Shown in pieces: positions 15,112 through 23,983 of a stretch of 42,746 nucleotides of DNA. This DNA comes from Bacteroidaceae bacterium (lineage in GTDB: Bacteria > Bacteroidota > Bacteroidia > Bacteroidales > Bacteroidaceae). Numbering within the stretch: the stretch's first letter is position 1; each line of letters starts with the position of its first letter. The DNA is taken from contig JAKSIZ010000019.1 of assembly GCA_024398515.1 (NCBI GenBank), positions 1-42,746 of the forward strand. Direction: 5' to 3'. Under the pieces are notes generated by a model. That model ran no database searches, had not been told where the DNA came from, and saw only the letters and a program-made list of their open reading frames with translations. The translations under genes and the position numbers were made by a program.

Positions 15112-16238
15112 GCTTTGAGTTCTATGCGGAAGGTGGTGCCTTTGCCAACCTCGGAGGACTTTACATATATCTTGCCACCGTGGTATTCCTCGACTATTCT
15201 CTTGGCAAGCGACAGTCCCAAACCCCATCCACGCGACTTGGTTGTAAAGCCTGGCTTGAACACAGTCTGCAGGTTTTTCTTGCGGATCCCCTTGCCGTTG
15301 TCGCTTACGTCAAGTATTACATGGTCGGAAACGGTCTCATAGTGCAGTCGGATTGTGCCTGTTCCTTCCATTGCATCGACGGCATTCTTGCATAGGTTTT
15401 CTATTACCCACTCGAAAAGTGAGGCATTTATGCGCACTATGGCATCGTTTGCAGGGAAGTCGCGGACTATTGAAACCTTTGATGACGTACGTCGATCCAT
15501 GTATTCTACAACGTGATTGAGCACCTCGGTGAGCGAAGTCTCACGCGGTTCCGGCACTGATCCTATCTTCGAAAAACGCTCTGCAATGAGTTGCAATCGG
15601 CGTACATCCTTCTCCATTTCGGGCAGCAACTCGTCGTCGGGATACGTTTCTTTCAGCATTTCTGTCCATGCCATCAGCGAAGAAATAGGCGTTCCGAGTT
15701 GGTGTGCAGTCTCTTTCGACAGTCCAACCCACACTTTGTTTTGCTCCGCACGCTTGGATGTGAGCAGTGCAAAGATTGCTATGACCACGAAAATCAGCAC
15801 TACTCCAAGCTGTACGTATGGGTAAGTTGCAAGTCGCTTGAGCATTATCGATTCCTCGTAGCACACGTCGATATAGTCGCTTTCAGTGCTGTCCTCGTCG
15901 AGATAGATGCGTATGAAGTCGTTGCTCGTCGCTATATGCCGTATGTCGAGACTGTCGATGATGTTGCGCTTGTCGATAATGTTGCCCGTCATGTCCTTTA
16001 CAACAATTGGTATAGTATTGTTTCCGGCAAGGACTTTGAGTGCAAGGTTCAGGTCAGTATTCTCGTCGGCAGTGCTGAGGGCACGCATAGCCTCAGCCCA
16101 GACCTCCATATTCTGCCGTTCTTCACGCGATAGATCACGCACGAGATAATTGGACACGACAAGCGATGCGACTGCAATAATGATTGCCGCCACTACAAGA
16201 ATAATCTTAACCTGCCGTATTTTATCAGTCCATTGCAT
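15108..16238 (-). CDS. Membrane sensor histidine kinase
   Basis: The 376-aa kinase has two membrane spans (about residues 11-33 and 138-160) enclosing a periplasmic sensor of about 100 residues. The dimerisation box KETAHQLGTPISSL carries phospho-acceptor His179. The N box is ENLCKNAVDAM, G1 is DVSDNGKGI, F is FKPGFTTK and G2 is GWGLGLSLAKRI, all intact. This HQLGTPISSL subgroup is typical for Bacteroidota. No response regulator gene is in the window, so it is an orphan here and the signal is unknown. It starts 3 nt after ispF, suggesting one transcript, and overlaps the converging TPR gene by 4 nt. Confidence 0.93.
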   Translation of the reverse strand: MQWTDKIRQVKIILVVAAIIIAVASLVVSNYLVRDLSREERQNMEVWAEAMRALSTADENTDLNLALKVLAGNNTIPIVVKDMTGNIIDKRNIIDSLDIRHIATSNDFIRIYLDEDSTESDYIDVCYEESIMLKRLATYPYVQLGVVLIFVVIAIFALLTSKRAEQNKVWVGLSKETAHQLGTPISSLMAWTEMLKETYPDDELLPEMEKDVRRLQLIAERFSKIGSVPEPRETSLTEVLNHVVEYMDRRTSSKVSIVRDFPANDAIVRINASLFEWVIENLCKNAVDAMEGTGTIRLHYETVSDHVILDVSDNGKGIRKKNLQTVFKPGFTTKSRGWGLGLSLAKRIVEEYHGGKIYVKSSEVGKGTTFRIELKA

Positions 16239-16241
16239 CGG

Positions 16242-16718
16242 TCAAATCTTTTCCACCAATACCACTGCGTATGCAGAGATGCCTTCTTCGCGGCCTGTGA
16301 AACCAAGTCGTTCGGTTGTCGTTGCCTTTATGGAAATGTTGTCGATATCGGTTCCGATTACCGATGCGAGGCATTGCTTCATCTCCTCCACGTGTGGATT
16401 GAGCTTGGGATGCTCGGCACAAACCGTAATATCGGCATTGCCAAACGTGTAGCCCTTCGTTGCGATGAGGTCAATGGTTTTCCGAAGAAGTATCTTGCTG
16501 TCGATGTCCTTTGTGTCGGCCGACGTGTCAGGGAAGTGATAGCCTATGTCGCGCATGTTTGCAGCACCGAGCAGTGCATCGCAAAGTGCGTGGATAAGAA
16601 CGTCGGCATCACTATGTCCGAGCAGTCCTTTGGAGTGCTGAACTTTTATGCCTCCAAGCCAAAGATCCCGTCCTTCGACAAGTTGGTGCACATCGTAGCC
16701 AAAGCCAATTCTAATCAT
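16242..16718 (-). CDS. ispF: 2-C-methyl-D-erythritol 2,4-cyclodiphosphate synthase
   Basis: The 158-aa enzyme catalyses the fifth step of the MEP isoprenoid pathway, closing the cyclodiphosphate ring. The zinc ligands Asp9 and His11 (GYDVHQL) and His43 (DADVLIHALCDALLG) are present, as are the FPDT, ITVCAEHPKL and ATTTERLGFTGREEGI motifs. The length is normal for a trimeric IspF. It lies 3 nt upstream of the histidine kinase on the same strand. The 181-nt gap upstream holds a triple-hairpin element. The start at 16718 matches the conserved MIRIGFGYDVH. Confidence 0.97.
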   Translation of the reverse strand: MIRIGFGYDVHQLVEGRDLWLGGIKVQHSKGLLGHSDADVLIHALCDALLGAANMRDIGYHFPDTSADTKDIDSKILLRKTIDLIATKGYTFGNADITVCAEHPKLNPHVEEMKQCLASVIGTDIDNISIKATTTERLGFTGREEGISAYAVVLVEKI

Positions 16719-16807
16719 TGTGATATTGTTGAGAATTTATAATGTTTGTATGTTTCGCGTCGTATATTGTATGGTTCGTCAATCGGTGAGCGCATGGCTT
16801 TCGGGGA

Positions 16808-16892
16808 ACGTGCTTAATAGTCGGAAAAAAACTGTAGCAGTTTTCGATCGAAAACTGCTACAGTTTCGACATGAAAACTGCTACAGTTTTTA
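16808..16892 (+). repeat. Triple-hairpin element, copy 2
   Basis: After the leader acgtgcttaatagtcgg (16808-16824) come three hairpin units with a 23-nt period: aaaactgtagcagtttt (16828-16844), aaaactgctacagttt (16851-16866) and aaaactgctacagtttt (16874-16890). Arms of 6-7 bp close on a 3-nt loop. An A-run precedes and a short T-run follows. It lies 10 nt beyond the porV stop, and between porV and ispF on the minus strand. It could terminate porV transcription, but then the leader is on the far side relative to that gene, unlike copies 1 and 3. Confidence 0.88.
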
Positions 16893-16899
16893 ATTGCTT

Positions 16900-18099
16900 C
16901 TATCGGTTGCCCCGTCTGAAGAGATCGTTGATTCCATCCATATCGAACGCAAGAGAGAAGCGCATCGTCTGGTCGAGTGGGTTGCTCTTTGCCGTAGCAA
17001 TGACGTAGCCAACGTCGAGCGAGAAGACGCTCATCTTGAAACCAGCACCGATTGTGAAGTACTTACGGTTACCTTTGTTCTCAGCCTCGTGGTGATAACC
17101 TGCACGAATAGAGAACTGATCATGGTAAGTATATTCGGCACCAATGCTCCATTGAATTTCCTCCAACTCCTCGGAGAAGCCGTTTGGTGCGTCGCCAAAA
17201 CTCTTGAAGATACCCTTGATAGAACTGATGTTGTAGTAGTTGTCAACAAGGTATGACTGATAATCCTTGCAGTCGGTGACGTGTGCCGCCGTATCGTTTT
17301 GGAACTGTTCCTCGGTTGGTCGCGTTGGAATCAGCAGTTTGTTGGCATCGGCTGCGATAGAGAACTTGTTGTACTCGTCAACCGGAATGGTAAGGTTCAC
17401 GCCAAGACGAAGGTTGGTAGGGATGAAATAACTGTAGTCATCGCCTGAGAAGTTAATCTTTGAACCGATGTTGCTGATGTTGGCACCAAGTCCGAAAAGG
17501 CATTCGCGGTTGCCAAGATTGAAGTATTTATTCCAATACATAGCAATGTCGGCAGCAAAGGCAGTGGCTGCTTTCTGGTCAGCTTCCTGTGTAAGTCGCA
17601 GGTCCGACATGATAAATCGTCCGGCTACAGCAAGAGAAAACGACTCGCTCAGCATACGTGATACGCCGATATCAAATGCCATTTCGTATGGTTTGATGGT
17701 CATTGCATTCTCATCGTAACTGGTATAAACCTCGCCGAGAGTGAAGTATCGGAACGATGCAGACAGTGCTGAATAGTCGCCCAAGCGGTAATAACCCGAG
17801 AGACTTGCGAGTCCCATGTCGTTTACCAACTGTCGCAGCCACGGAGTATAGTTGATGGCTACGCCTGCACGACTGATGCAGAACGGATATTTTGCTGGAT
17901 TCCAATACTGCGAATTAGCGTCAGGATCGGTTGCTGCACCTGCGTCGCCGAAGCCTGCACCCTTTGCATCTGGGGCAATCATGAGTGACGTTACGGCATA
18001 ATCTACGGGGTTAAACTTGTTTTTAATATCCTGTGCTGCGACGGTTGCAACGGTCGCCATAGCAAGGAAAAAGAGTAGTATCTTTCTGTTTATTTTCAT
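16900..18099 (-). CDS. porV: Type IX secretion system outer-membrane protein PorV
   Basis: The 399-aa beta-barrel protein has a signal peptide ending in VAAQ. The PorV/LptO opening is FNPVDYAVTSLMIAPDAKGA, then GDAGAATDPDANSQYWNPAKY, and many amphipathic strands follow. PorV shuttles T9SS cargo from the secretion pore to the PorU sortase at the outer membrane. porU lies 46 nt upstream on the same strand, so the two partners are co-encoded. The C-terminal strand ends in LFRRGNR. Length and start match the family well. Confidence 0.93.
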   Translation of the reverse strand: MKINRKILLFFLAMATVATVAAQDIKNKFNPVDYAVTSLMIAPDAKGAGFGDAGAATDPDANSQYWNPAKYPFCISRAGVAINYTPWLRQLVNDMGLASLSGYYRLGDYSALSASFRYFTLGEVYTSYDENAMTIKPYEMAFDIGVSRMLSESFSLAVAGRFIMSDLRLTQEADQKAATAFAADIAMYWNKYFNLGNRECLFGLGANISNIGSKINFSGDDYSYFIPTNLRLGVNLTIPVDEYNKFSIAADANKLLIPTRPTEEQFQNDTAAHVTDCKDYQSYLVDNYYNISSIKGIFKSFGDAPNGFSEELEEIQWSIGAEYTYHDQFSIRAGYHHEAENKGNRKYFTIGAGFKMSVFSLDVGYVIATAKSNPLDQTMRFSLAFDMDGINDLFRRGNR

Positions 18100-18145
18100 A
18101 AATTCTGCAATTAGTTACGTTATATATAACTGAAAAAAGCTTGTT

Positions 18146-21100
18146 TTATTGTCGAACAACGATTATTTTCTTAGCTTTTAACGATTCAGAACTGCCATCG
18201 CAGCTGATTCTTGCACGATAGAGATAGACTCCTGTGTTGACATCCTGATGGTTGTTTGACTGCAGATCCCATGTCATGTAGTACGTTCCGTTCGTATAAA
18301 CATTGTTTTCTGTCTTGCGCCAGACGAGTCGTCCAAGCATGTCATAGACCTCGAAAGTAATGTCAACTGGCGAACCTGGGCGGTCATATACAAGTACGAA
18401 CTGCGTAGAATAGCGTGCAGGATTCTGTGTTGCATAGATGTTATAAATCTTGGAATCGAGCCCCTTAACGACATTGAAAGTGAGTTTTGTGCTCGATGAG
18501 TTGTTCAGCATGTCCCATGCGCGGAACATAAGGGTATGCTTTCCCTCGGTCAATTCAGGCAATGTATATGATACAGAACCTGAAGTATATGTGCCAAAGT
18601 CGTATTGGAAATAGTCGTTGAGGTTGTAAGTCTGATACATATCGCCATCGATTATCAGCACCATATCGTGACCTATGCCGCTGCTGCTTGTGTTCACGCC
18701 GTCCTTATCGTTTACTTCTGCATAGAAGAATGGGGTAGTGTTGACGTTGTCACCGTCGAAGAACGATGGCGAATTGAGGTAACAGTAAATAGAAGGACCG
18801 ATGGAGTCGTTGTCTTCCACCGCAGAACCATTGAGTACATAGTCCTCAAACTTGCCGTGAGCAGTCATTGTGTTGCTGTCGTTTACGGCATAAAAAGTCA
18901 TAAGACCATTCACGTCACTGTAACTTATGTCTAACGGAATAGCAATGTTCAGCTCAAATTTTCCGCCCTTTATGCTGTCGTTTCCATTGAAGATGTTGCT
19001 GGTGTAGTCCTCGTATGTGAATTGATTTCCGCATCCGTCCCAGTCGTTGCAGACGATAGTTTCCTTCGCATCCTTGATGTTTGCCGTTACAAGTCCGGTA
19101 AAGTCTGTGTTTAGTGTATCGCTTCTTTCAATGTGTCCGGCAATTGTTACCGCTCCACCTGCAGGAAGAGTAAAGTCGGTTCCATCAACATCTTTGCCGT
19201 TAATCTTGTCGATTACGACTTTCATCTGCGGACATGCAAGTTTCATTGCAGGGTCGCCAAGCAATACGAAATGGAGTTTGTTTTCTGAAACATCCTGGCT
19301 TGTCTTGTCGTCAATCAGTCGGTTCTTTGCCAATCGAAGGGCATCGCCTATGGTATTCTGCCTACCATTTGCCGAGCCAAGCACGAAGTTTGTATATGCC
19401 TCGTTCATCTTCCTGTTGTAGTTTGCATAAACTGTTCGTGTAGTTCCGAGGAAAGCAATTGCACCGCCTTTTGGATTGAGCATTGCTGTCTCGCCATTGT
19501 TTTCAAGTTTTGAGTCGATAGGCATAATGTCGCACGAAGCAGTAATCCACATCGGTAGTCCTGTGGTATTGTTGTTGGCGAAATCATTTATGGTCAAAAT
19601 CTTCTCGTGCGACAACTGGTCAGCCTTGCCATGACCAGTATAGTTCATGAGCAAAGCACCGTTTGCCATCTGCTCTCTCAATAACTTTGTTACTTCAGGA
19701 TATGTGTTACCCGAGGCACTTGTCTCAAGGTTGTATGCATCAATGAATACACGTTTGATATTGTAACCGGCATGGTTGCGTTCAATCATCTTTGAGATAT
19801 TCTCTGCATCGTCCATGTGCATATTGTTGTTTGCATCGTCGCCAATCATGCATATCACGTTCTGCCAGTCGCCGGCATTCTCATTATTTATATAGGAGAT
19901 GATCTTGTCAACCATTATCTTTGCTTCTTCCTCTGTGGTTGCAGTCAGACGCCCAACACCTACATCAGGCTTTGCTGTCTTCAGATTTTCACCTTCACCG
20001 TCGTCAAGCAGGCCGAAATAGTCTTCCATCATATAGCAAATCGTCTCGCTGAACGAGTTTTCGCTCTCATAGCAAAGCAGATAATCTTTTGGATTTACCT
20101 GTTTCCAGTCGTTGATTACCATGCGGTTGTCCCATGCACAGTCGCCGAATAACAACAGGTATCGAGGCATGTCTTCTTCGCTTTGTGCCTTGTCGTAAAG
20201 CAATTTCAGGTAACGGCGATAGGCATTGGCATCAGGCGTTCCGCTTGAGAACTCATGATAAAGTTCATACGCAGGAACTATCTTTACCCTCAAGCCATCT
20301 TTTTCCTCGTGAATCTGCTTCAGTCGTTGAGCTTGCGACATTACCTTTTCGCTTTCAGGAACAACGATGACCATCTGGTAAGCACTGTCAGCATGTAAGT
20401 CTTGATTTGAGAGGTATGCAACATATTCAGGTTCGTCAAGGCTTCCTCCGTCTAAGTCTGCCATCGGTGCAGGTTCTGCAAGTGTGAAAATGATATTATC
20501 CAAACGCACATTTGCAGACGATGACGTGGTTATTTTTACAGTGTTATTTGGCTGAAGATTGTCAACGTTGAATACATTTGAACCAGCATTAGCAACATAG
20601 TATGAAGGCAATTTTGAAACCTGAACAATGCCAAGAGTCTTGTCGTTCAAACTAACAGAAGCAGTAGCAGCGGCATCGGCAGAGATTGCCACAGTCATTT
20701 TTGCCTGTTTGCAATTTGCCGGTGTATTTATCGTTATCGTTTTGCCCGATGATGATATTGGCGTACTTTCGTAGAAGTTACGTCCTCCATGATACCATGC
20801 AAACTCGTCTTTCTCATAAAGCACATGGTAGTCATCATTTGATGGATAGTATTTTGCCTTCATCTCCTCGGCGTTCAACGTTTGTGGTTCGTCACCTTCT
20901 GTGAGGAAATAATAGCCGTACGAAGAGTAAGTGTTCAAGGTCCTCGTGGTTGCCGTCTGACCGTCCCACGACACTGGGCCTTGTGCGAAGAATACTTTTC
21001 TGCTGCCATTCATGTATGTTGGCACTTCTTTCAAGTCATCGGTTTTACGCAGATAGGCATCTGTCAATACCTCTGGCTGTACGGCACCACCATATCCATA

Positions 21101-21667
21101 GACCTTTACACGTGTGATGTCGTTGAAACCAACTTTCTTTGCCGCATCGGCAGTTATCTGATAAAAGCCTGTCGAAGGAACCCTTATCTTCACCCACTTG
21201 CCTGAAGCGAGTACCGAATGCTCTGCATATCGTGCACCTTCTGCTGCTTTTAGTCTTTTGTTAAAAGCGTTTGTCTCGATGTTTGTCACCACTTTGAAAC
21301 TGACGAGTTTCTGATATTTGTTGTCGCGGAATACGATAGGCACGAAACTTACGTTCAACTGTCCGACTTTACGCTCAACGCCAATATAAGAATTTATCTC
21401 AGGCATTTCGCCAGGCTTTACGTCGCCCACAATCTTCTTGTATCGTGCAACTTCATCCCTTGTCATATCCTCAAATTCTGGATACTCAAGTTCTACCTTG
21501 TAAGTCTTGTCGGCGTAGTCGTAACCTAAGTCCTCGATAAACGAATAACTCGGCAATACGCTGTCTATTCGCAAATCTTCGTTGCTGAGATTTACAAAAT
21601 CCTGCGCATTGGCACTACCAATAGCTACCAATGCGAGTAGTATTGTAATAATAAAAATCTTTTTCAT
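18146..21667 (-). CDS. porU: Type IX secretion system sortase PorU
   Basis: The 1173-aa protein is a gingipain-like (C25) cysteine peptidase that removes the C-terminal sorting domain of T9SS cargo and attaches the cargo to lipopolysaccharide. It has a signal peptide (to NAQD) and an N-terminal propeptide region. The catalytic His679 is in NYTGHGKADQLSHE and Cys712 in WITASCDIMPID, spaced 33 residues as in gingipains. It ends with its own sorting-type domain (DMLGRLVWR, NTGVYLYRARI, KKIIVVRQ). Its start codon overlaps the stop of the upstream FAH-family gene (ATGA), and porV follows, so the three genes form one minus-strand operon. Confidence 0.95.
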   Translation of the reverse strand: MKKIFIITILLALVAIGSANAQDFVNLSNEDLRIDSVLPSYSFIEDLGYDYADKTYKVELEYPEFEDMTRDEVARYKKIVGDVKPGEMPEINSYIGVERKVGQLNVSFVPIVFRDNKYQKLVSFKVVTNIETNAFNKRLKAAEGARYAEHSVLASGKWVKIRVPSTGFYQITADAAKKVGFNDITRVKVYGYGGAVQPEVLTDAYLRKTDDLKEVPTYMNGSRKVFFAQGPVSWDGQTATTRTLNTYSSYGYYFLTEGDEPQTLNAEEMKAKYYPSNDDYHVLYEKDEFAWYHGGRNFYESTPISSSGKTITINTPANCKQAKMTVAISADAAATASVSLNDKTLGIVQVSKLPSYYVANAGSNVFNVDNLQPNNTVKITTSSSANVRLDNIIFTLAEPAPMADLDGGSLDEPEYVAYLSNQDLHADSAYQMVIVVPESEKVMSQAQRLKQIHEEKDGLRVKIVPAYELYHEFSSGTPDANAYRRYLKLLYDKAQSEEDMPRYLLLFGDCAWDNRMVINDWKQVNPKDYLLCYESENSFSETICYMMEDYFGLLDDGEGENLKTAKPDVGVGRLTATTEEEAKIMVDKIISYINNENAGDWQNVICMIGDDANNNMHMDDAENISKMIERNHAGYNIKRVFIDAYNLETSASGNTYPEVTKLLREQMANGALLMNYTGHGKADQLSHEKILTINDFANNNTTGLPMWITASCDIMPIDSKLENNGETAMLNPKGGAIAFLGTTRTVYANYNRKMNEAYTNFVLGSANGRQNTIGDALRLAKNRLIDDKTSQDVSENKLHFVLLGDPAMKLACPQMKVVIDKINGKDVDGTDFTLPAGGAVTIAGHIERSDTLNTDFTGLVTANIKDAKETIVCNDWDGCGNQFTYEDYTSNIFNGNDSIKGGKFELNIAIPLDISYSDVNGLMTFYAVNDSNTMTAHGKFEDYVLNGSAVEDNDSIGPSIYCYLNSPSFFDGDNVNTTPFFYAEVNDKDGVNTSSSGIGHDMVLIIDGDMYQTYNLNDYFQYDFGTYTSGSVSYTLPELTEGKHTLMFRAWDMLNNSSSTKLTFNVVKGLDSKIYNIYATQNPARYSTQFVLVYDRPGSPVDITFEVYDMLGRLVWRKTENNVYTNGTYYMTWDLQSNNHQDVNTGVYLYRARISCDGSSESLKAKKIIVVRQ

Positions 21668-22281
21668 TTTATGTTGAATTCCAATAATTTCTTTCCTTCC
21701 AAATATCCTTCCAAATGGTCGCCAATCTTAACTGGACCAACACCTTGTGGTGTACCGGTGAAGATGACGTCGCCAGTCTTCAGCGTAACAAACTTGCTGA
21801 TATGTGCTATCAGTTCGTCAATCTTGTAAAGCATATCGGCAGTACAGCCTTTCTGTACCGTCGTGCCGTTTATGTCGAGATGGAAGTTCAGGTTTTGCAC
21901 GTTGTCAATACCTTCCATGCTCACCCATTCGCCTAATGCCGTAGCACCATCGAATCCCTTGCTCAACATCCACGGCCAGCCTTTCTCCTGATACTTGCGT
22001 TGCAACTCGCGTGCAGTGAAGTCTATGCCCACTGTTATAGCATCGAAGTAACGATACGCAAATCTTGGTGCGATAGACTTCCCCATACGGCAAATCCGCA
22101 CCACCAACTCTGTCTCATACTCTATGCGTCCAAGTCCGTCAGGCAGGAACATAGGCTTTGTGTTTTGAAACAGCGAGGAGTCAGGTTTCATAAAGAAAAC
22201 AGGTTCCTCTGTCTTATATAACGTACCGTGCATCTCTTTATTGTGCTCGGCATAGTTCATTCCCACTGCAAGTATTTTCAT
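21664..22281 (-). CDS. Fumarylacetoacetate hydrolase (FAH) family protein
   Basis: The 205-aa protein is the short form of the FAH fold. Metal and substrate motifs are MNYAEHNKEM near the N-terminus, IEYETELVVRI with the Glu-x-Glu metal ligands, DFTARELQ, and GDVIFTGTPQGVGPVKIGD at the end. Members act on acylpyruvates or oxaloacetate-type substrates (hydrolysis or tautomerisation); the exact substrate is unknown. It is translationally coupled to porU by a 4-nt overlap and is preceded by its own promoter, so it leads the porU-porV operon. No aromatic degradation genes are nearby. Confidence 0.88.
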   Translation of the reverse strand: MKILAVGMNYAEHNKEMHGTLYKTEEPVFFMKPDSSLFQNTKPMFLPDGLGRIEYETELVVRICRMGKSIAPRFAYRYFDAITVGIDFTARELQRKYQEKGWPWMLSKGFDGATALGEWVSMEGIDNVQNLNFHLDINGTTVQKGCTADMLYKIDELIAHISKFVTLKTGDVIFTGTPQGVGPVKIGDHLEGYLEGKKLLEFNIK

Positions 22282-22303
22282 ATCTATTTTCGAAATTACT
22301 GTG

Positions 22304-22334
22304 CAAAGATAATGAAAATTTTACAACTTGCAAT
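22304..22334 (-). promoter_or_regulatory. Promoter of the FAH-porU-porV operon
   Basis: Reading the minus strand, ATTG (22334-22331), a 19-nt spacer and TATCTTTG (22311-22304) match the consensus. The FAH start codon at 22281 lies 22 nt downstream of the -7 box. Confidence 0.6.
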
Positions 22335-22369
22335 TTACAACATACAATAAATTTGCAAAATCTTTCAAT

Positions 22370-22436
22370 TACACCTTATTAAATAAACGCGCGCACGCCC
22401 ACGTGCGTACAAAGAACCAGTAAGTATTTTAACAAC
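22370..22436 (-). repeat. Alternating CG element, copy 2
   Basis: On the minus strand the element begins with gttaaaata, contains an alternating core (tacgcacgtgggcgtgcgcg) and ends in taataaggtgta. It has the same order of boxes as copy 1 at 5767-5826. The core sequences differ but keep the alternating CG/GT character. Confidence 0.65.
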
Positions 22437-22570
22437 GAAAAGTTTTCTACTTTATATACTTTTTCTTTTCCCGTGTTAAAATACTTGAGTTATGCCAACA
22501 TTTATGTGCAAATAGATATATTGCAAAAAACTATTAAATTAGTATATGTCCTTACCCTACAATTTTAAGC

Positions 22571-22587
22571 CTTATACAGCCTATAAG
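22571..22587. repeat. Possible right-end hairpin of an IS605-type element
   Basis: CTTATA and TATAAG pair around a 5-nt loop, 44 nt past the stop of the tnpB remnant. IS200/IS605 elements carry subterminal hairpins recognised by TnpA, and the tnpB guide RNA ends near this point. The stem is short, so the call is tentative. Confidence 0.3.
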
Positions 22588-22630
22588 CCGTAAGACTTTA
22601 TATTCCAATAAATAGAGTAAGAATGTTGTA

Positions 22631-23972
22631 CTAAAAAGTGTTGCCAACAGTACCCTCTGGGACATACATCTTGCGATTTTTGTACGAAGAGCGACCTGTC
22701 GTTCGCTTATGTTCCTGCATACAGGCGGTTGATGCAGGGATATCTACATATACGCCATTTTCGTATTGCTTTACCTTATTTGCTAATATCGTAAGGAACT
22801 CCGCTGGAGCACGGTTTGCAAGACTTTTGCCAAAACGCTTCTTTGAGCGATTCTTGCCTTTAGCATTCTTTGTCGTCTCTTTGGTACGTGCTTGCATTGA
22901 GCGGAATGAATTATTCTCTACACGGAACTCATTCCCCATCTGCAGCAATTCGTTAGCCAATTCGTTGTGTGCTATCTTGCGCTTGGCAGCAAGTTTTCGC
23001 TGTCGGTCAGCAAGGATGCTACGTGTCTCTTCGTAATGATGGGACTTTATCCAGTCGTGTTTGCCTTTGCTGATAGTGCCGTCTTCGTTGTAGTTATTTG
23101 GATTCATTGCTCTGCGACTGCGGTCAAGCTTGCGTTGCAGTCGCTTTGTCTCACGTTCATCTCTTTCAATCGACTCTGCCAATGGTATGATGCGAACGAC
23201 ATTATCACTTACTACAGCAATCTTACTTGGTCCAGGGTCGATACCTACAATACCTTCGCCTAATTCTCTTCCTTTATTATAAGGTGTGCCTGCAATACTG
23301 AACTGTACGTAATACTTATATTTTCCACGTATCTCTTTTCTTACAATTGCAAGATTACGTAGTTTGGTTGAATCTTTTTGAATCTCACAAAGCGCAAATA
23401 ATTCGTATTCACTATTACGGTTTACAATAAAAGGAACGGTAAACATCGTATGCTTTTTCGGTTTATTAGCATACATCGTTATGGTATAAGAAGAATAATT
23501 AACATCAAATCCTAAAATTTTGTTGTTTGATGATTTGAAGTCAGACTTTATTATGTTTACTTCCTTATCTGTTCTAATAAAGATGTTTTTTATTCTTCTC
23601 TTCGAGTTTCTTGCTCCATGCACTCCAAGCAAATTTAGCAAGGTTGCGCAAGATAGCAGAGTTTAAGCCGTGTGTTGCGTATGGGCTATCATTCAAGTGT
23701 ATATCCTTGAACATTTCCTTGAACCCAAACTCCGAATACCCAAAATCACGCATATATGCAACCAAGGAATTGCGAGCCTTCTCTGCTTTATGTTCTTTAT
23801 ATTCCGCAGAATTATGGATATATTTCCATTTCTCCAATAAATGTTTTTGCTTATCATTATAGAACACAGTCAGCAACCGCATCATCTTATTGATACGGTC
23901 TTCCTGCCACGGCTCCGTCTTCAATGGGAACGTGACTACGAATACTGATTTGTCTGTGTCATTATCTGGCAT
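22631..23972 (-). pseudogene. tnpB: Decayed TnpB-family RNA-guided nuclease gene (frameshifted and 3'-truncated)
   Basis: The N-terminal part (start 23972, MPDNDTDKSVFVVTFPLK) is open to 23574. The rest continues in another frame to 22631. The two join across a run of six A (plus-strand T at 23586-23591), where loss of one base restores a single frame. RuvC-I Asp is in GIDPGPSKIAV and RuvC-II Glu in EFRVENNSF. The family's RKKRFGKSLANRAPA-like segment is present as SKKRFGKSLANRAPAEFL. The protein stops at EGTVGNTF, just where relatives continue with VQRD-x-YSAFL carrying the RuvC-III Asp. No tnpA is adjacent. It lies 11 nt past the trxB stop. It is most likely a dead IS200/IS605-type cargo gene. 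Confidence 0.8.
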
Positions 23973-23983
23973 GCGATTGCTTT

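Larger units (their letters stand above)
22282..22630. other. Gene-free stretch between the FAH gene and the TnpB remnant
   Basis: These 349 bases hold the FAH promoter (22304-22334), the inverted CG element (22370-22436), a further gtgttaaaata box at about 22474, and a small hairpin CTTATA-CAGCC-TATAAG at 22571-22587. That hairpin could be the right end of the damaged IS605-type element. No open frame of interest is present. Confidence 0.6.

Noticed and set aside
23574-23641. Programmed ribosomal frameshift joining the two TnpB parts
   Set aside because: The A-run would require a +1 shift in the frame used, not the -1 slip typical for insertion sequences, and the protein is also truncated at its end. 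A simple indel is more likely.
22631-23972. Nuclease-dead TnpB reused as a guide-directed repressor
   Set aside because: Such repressors keep an uninterrupted frame. Here the frame is split and the C-terminus is missing.
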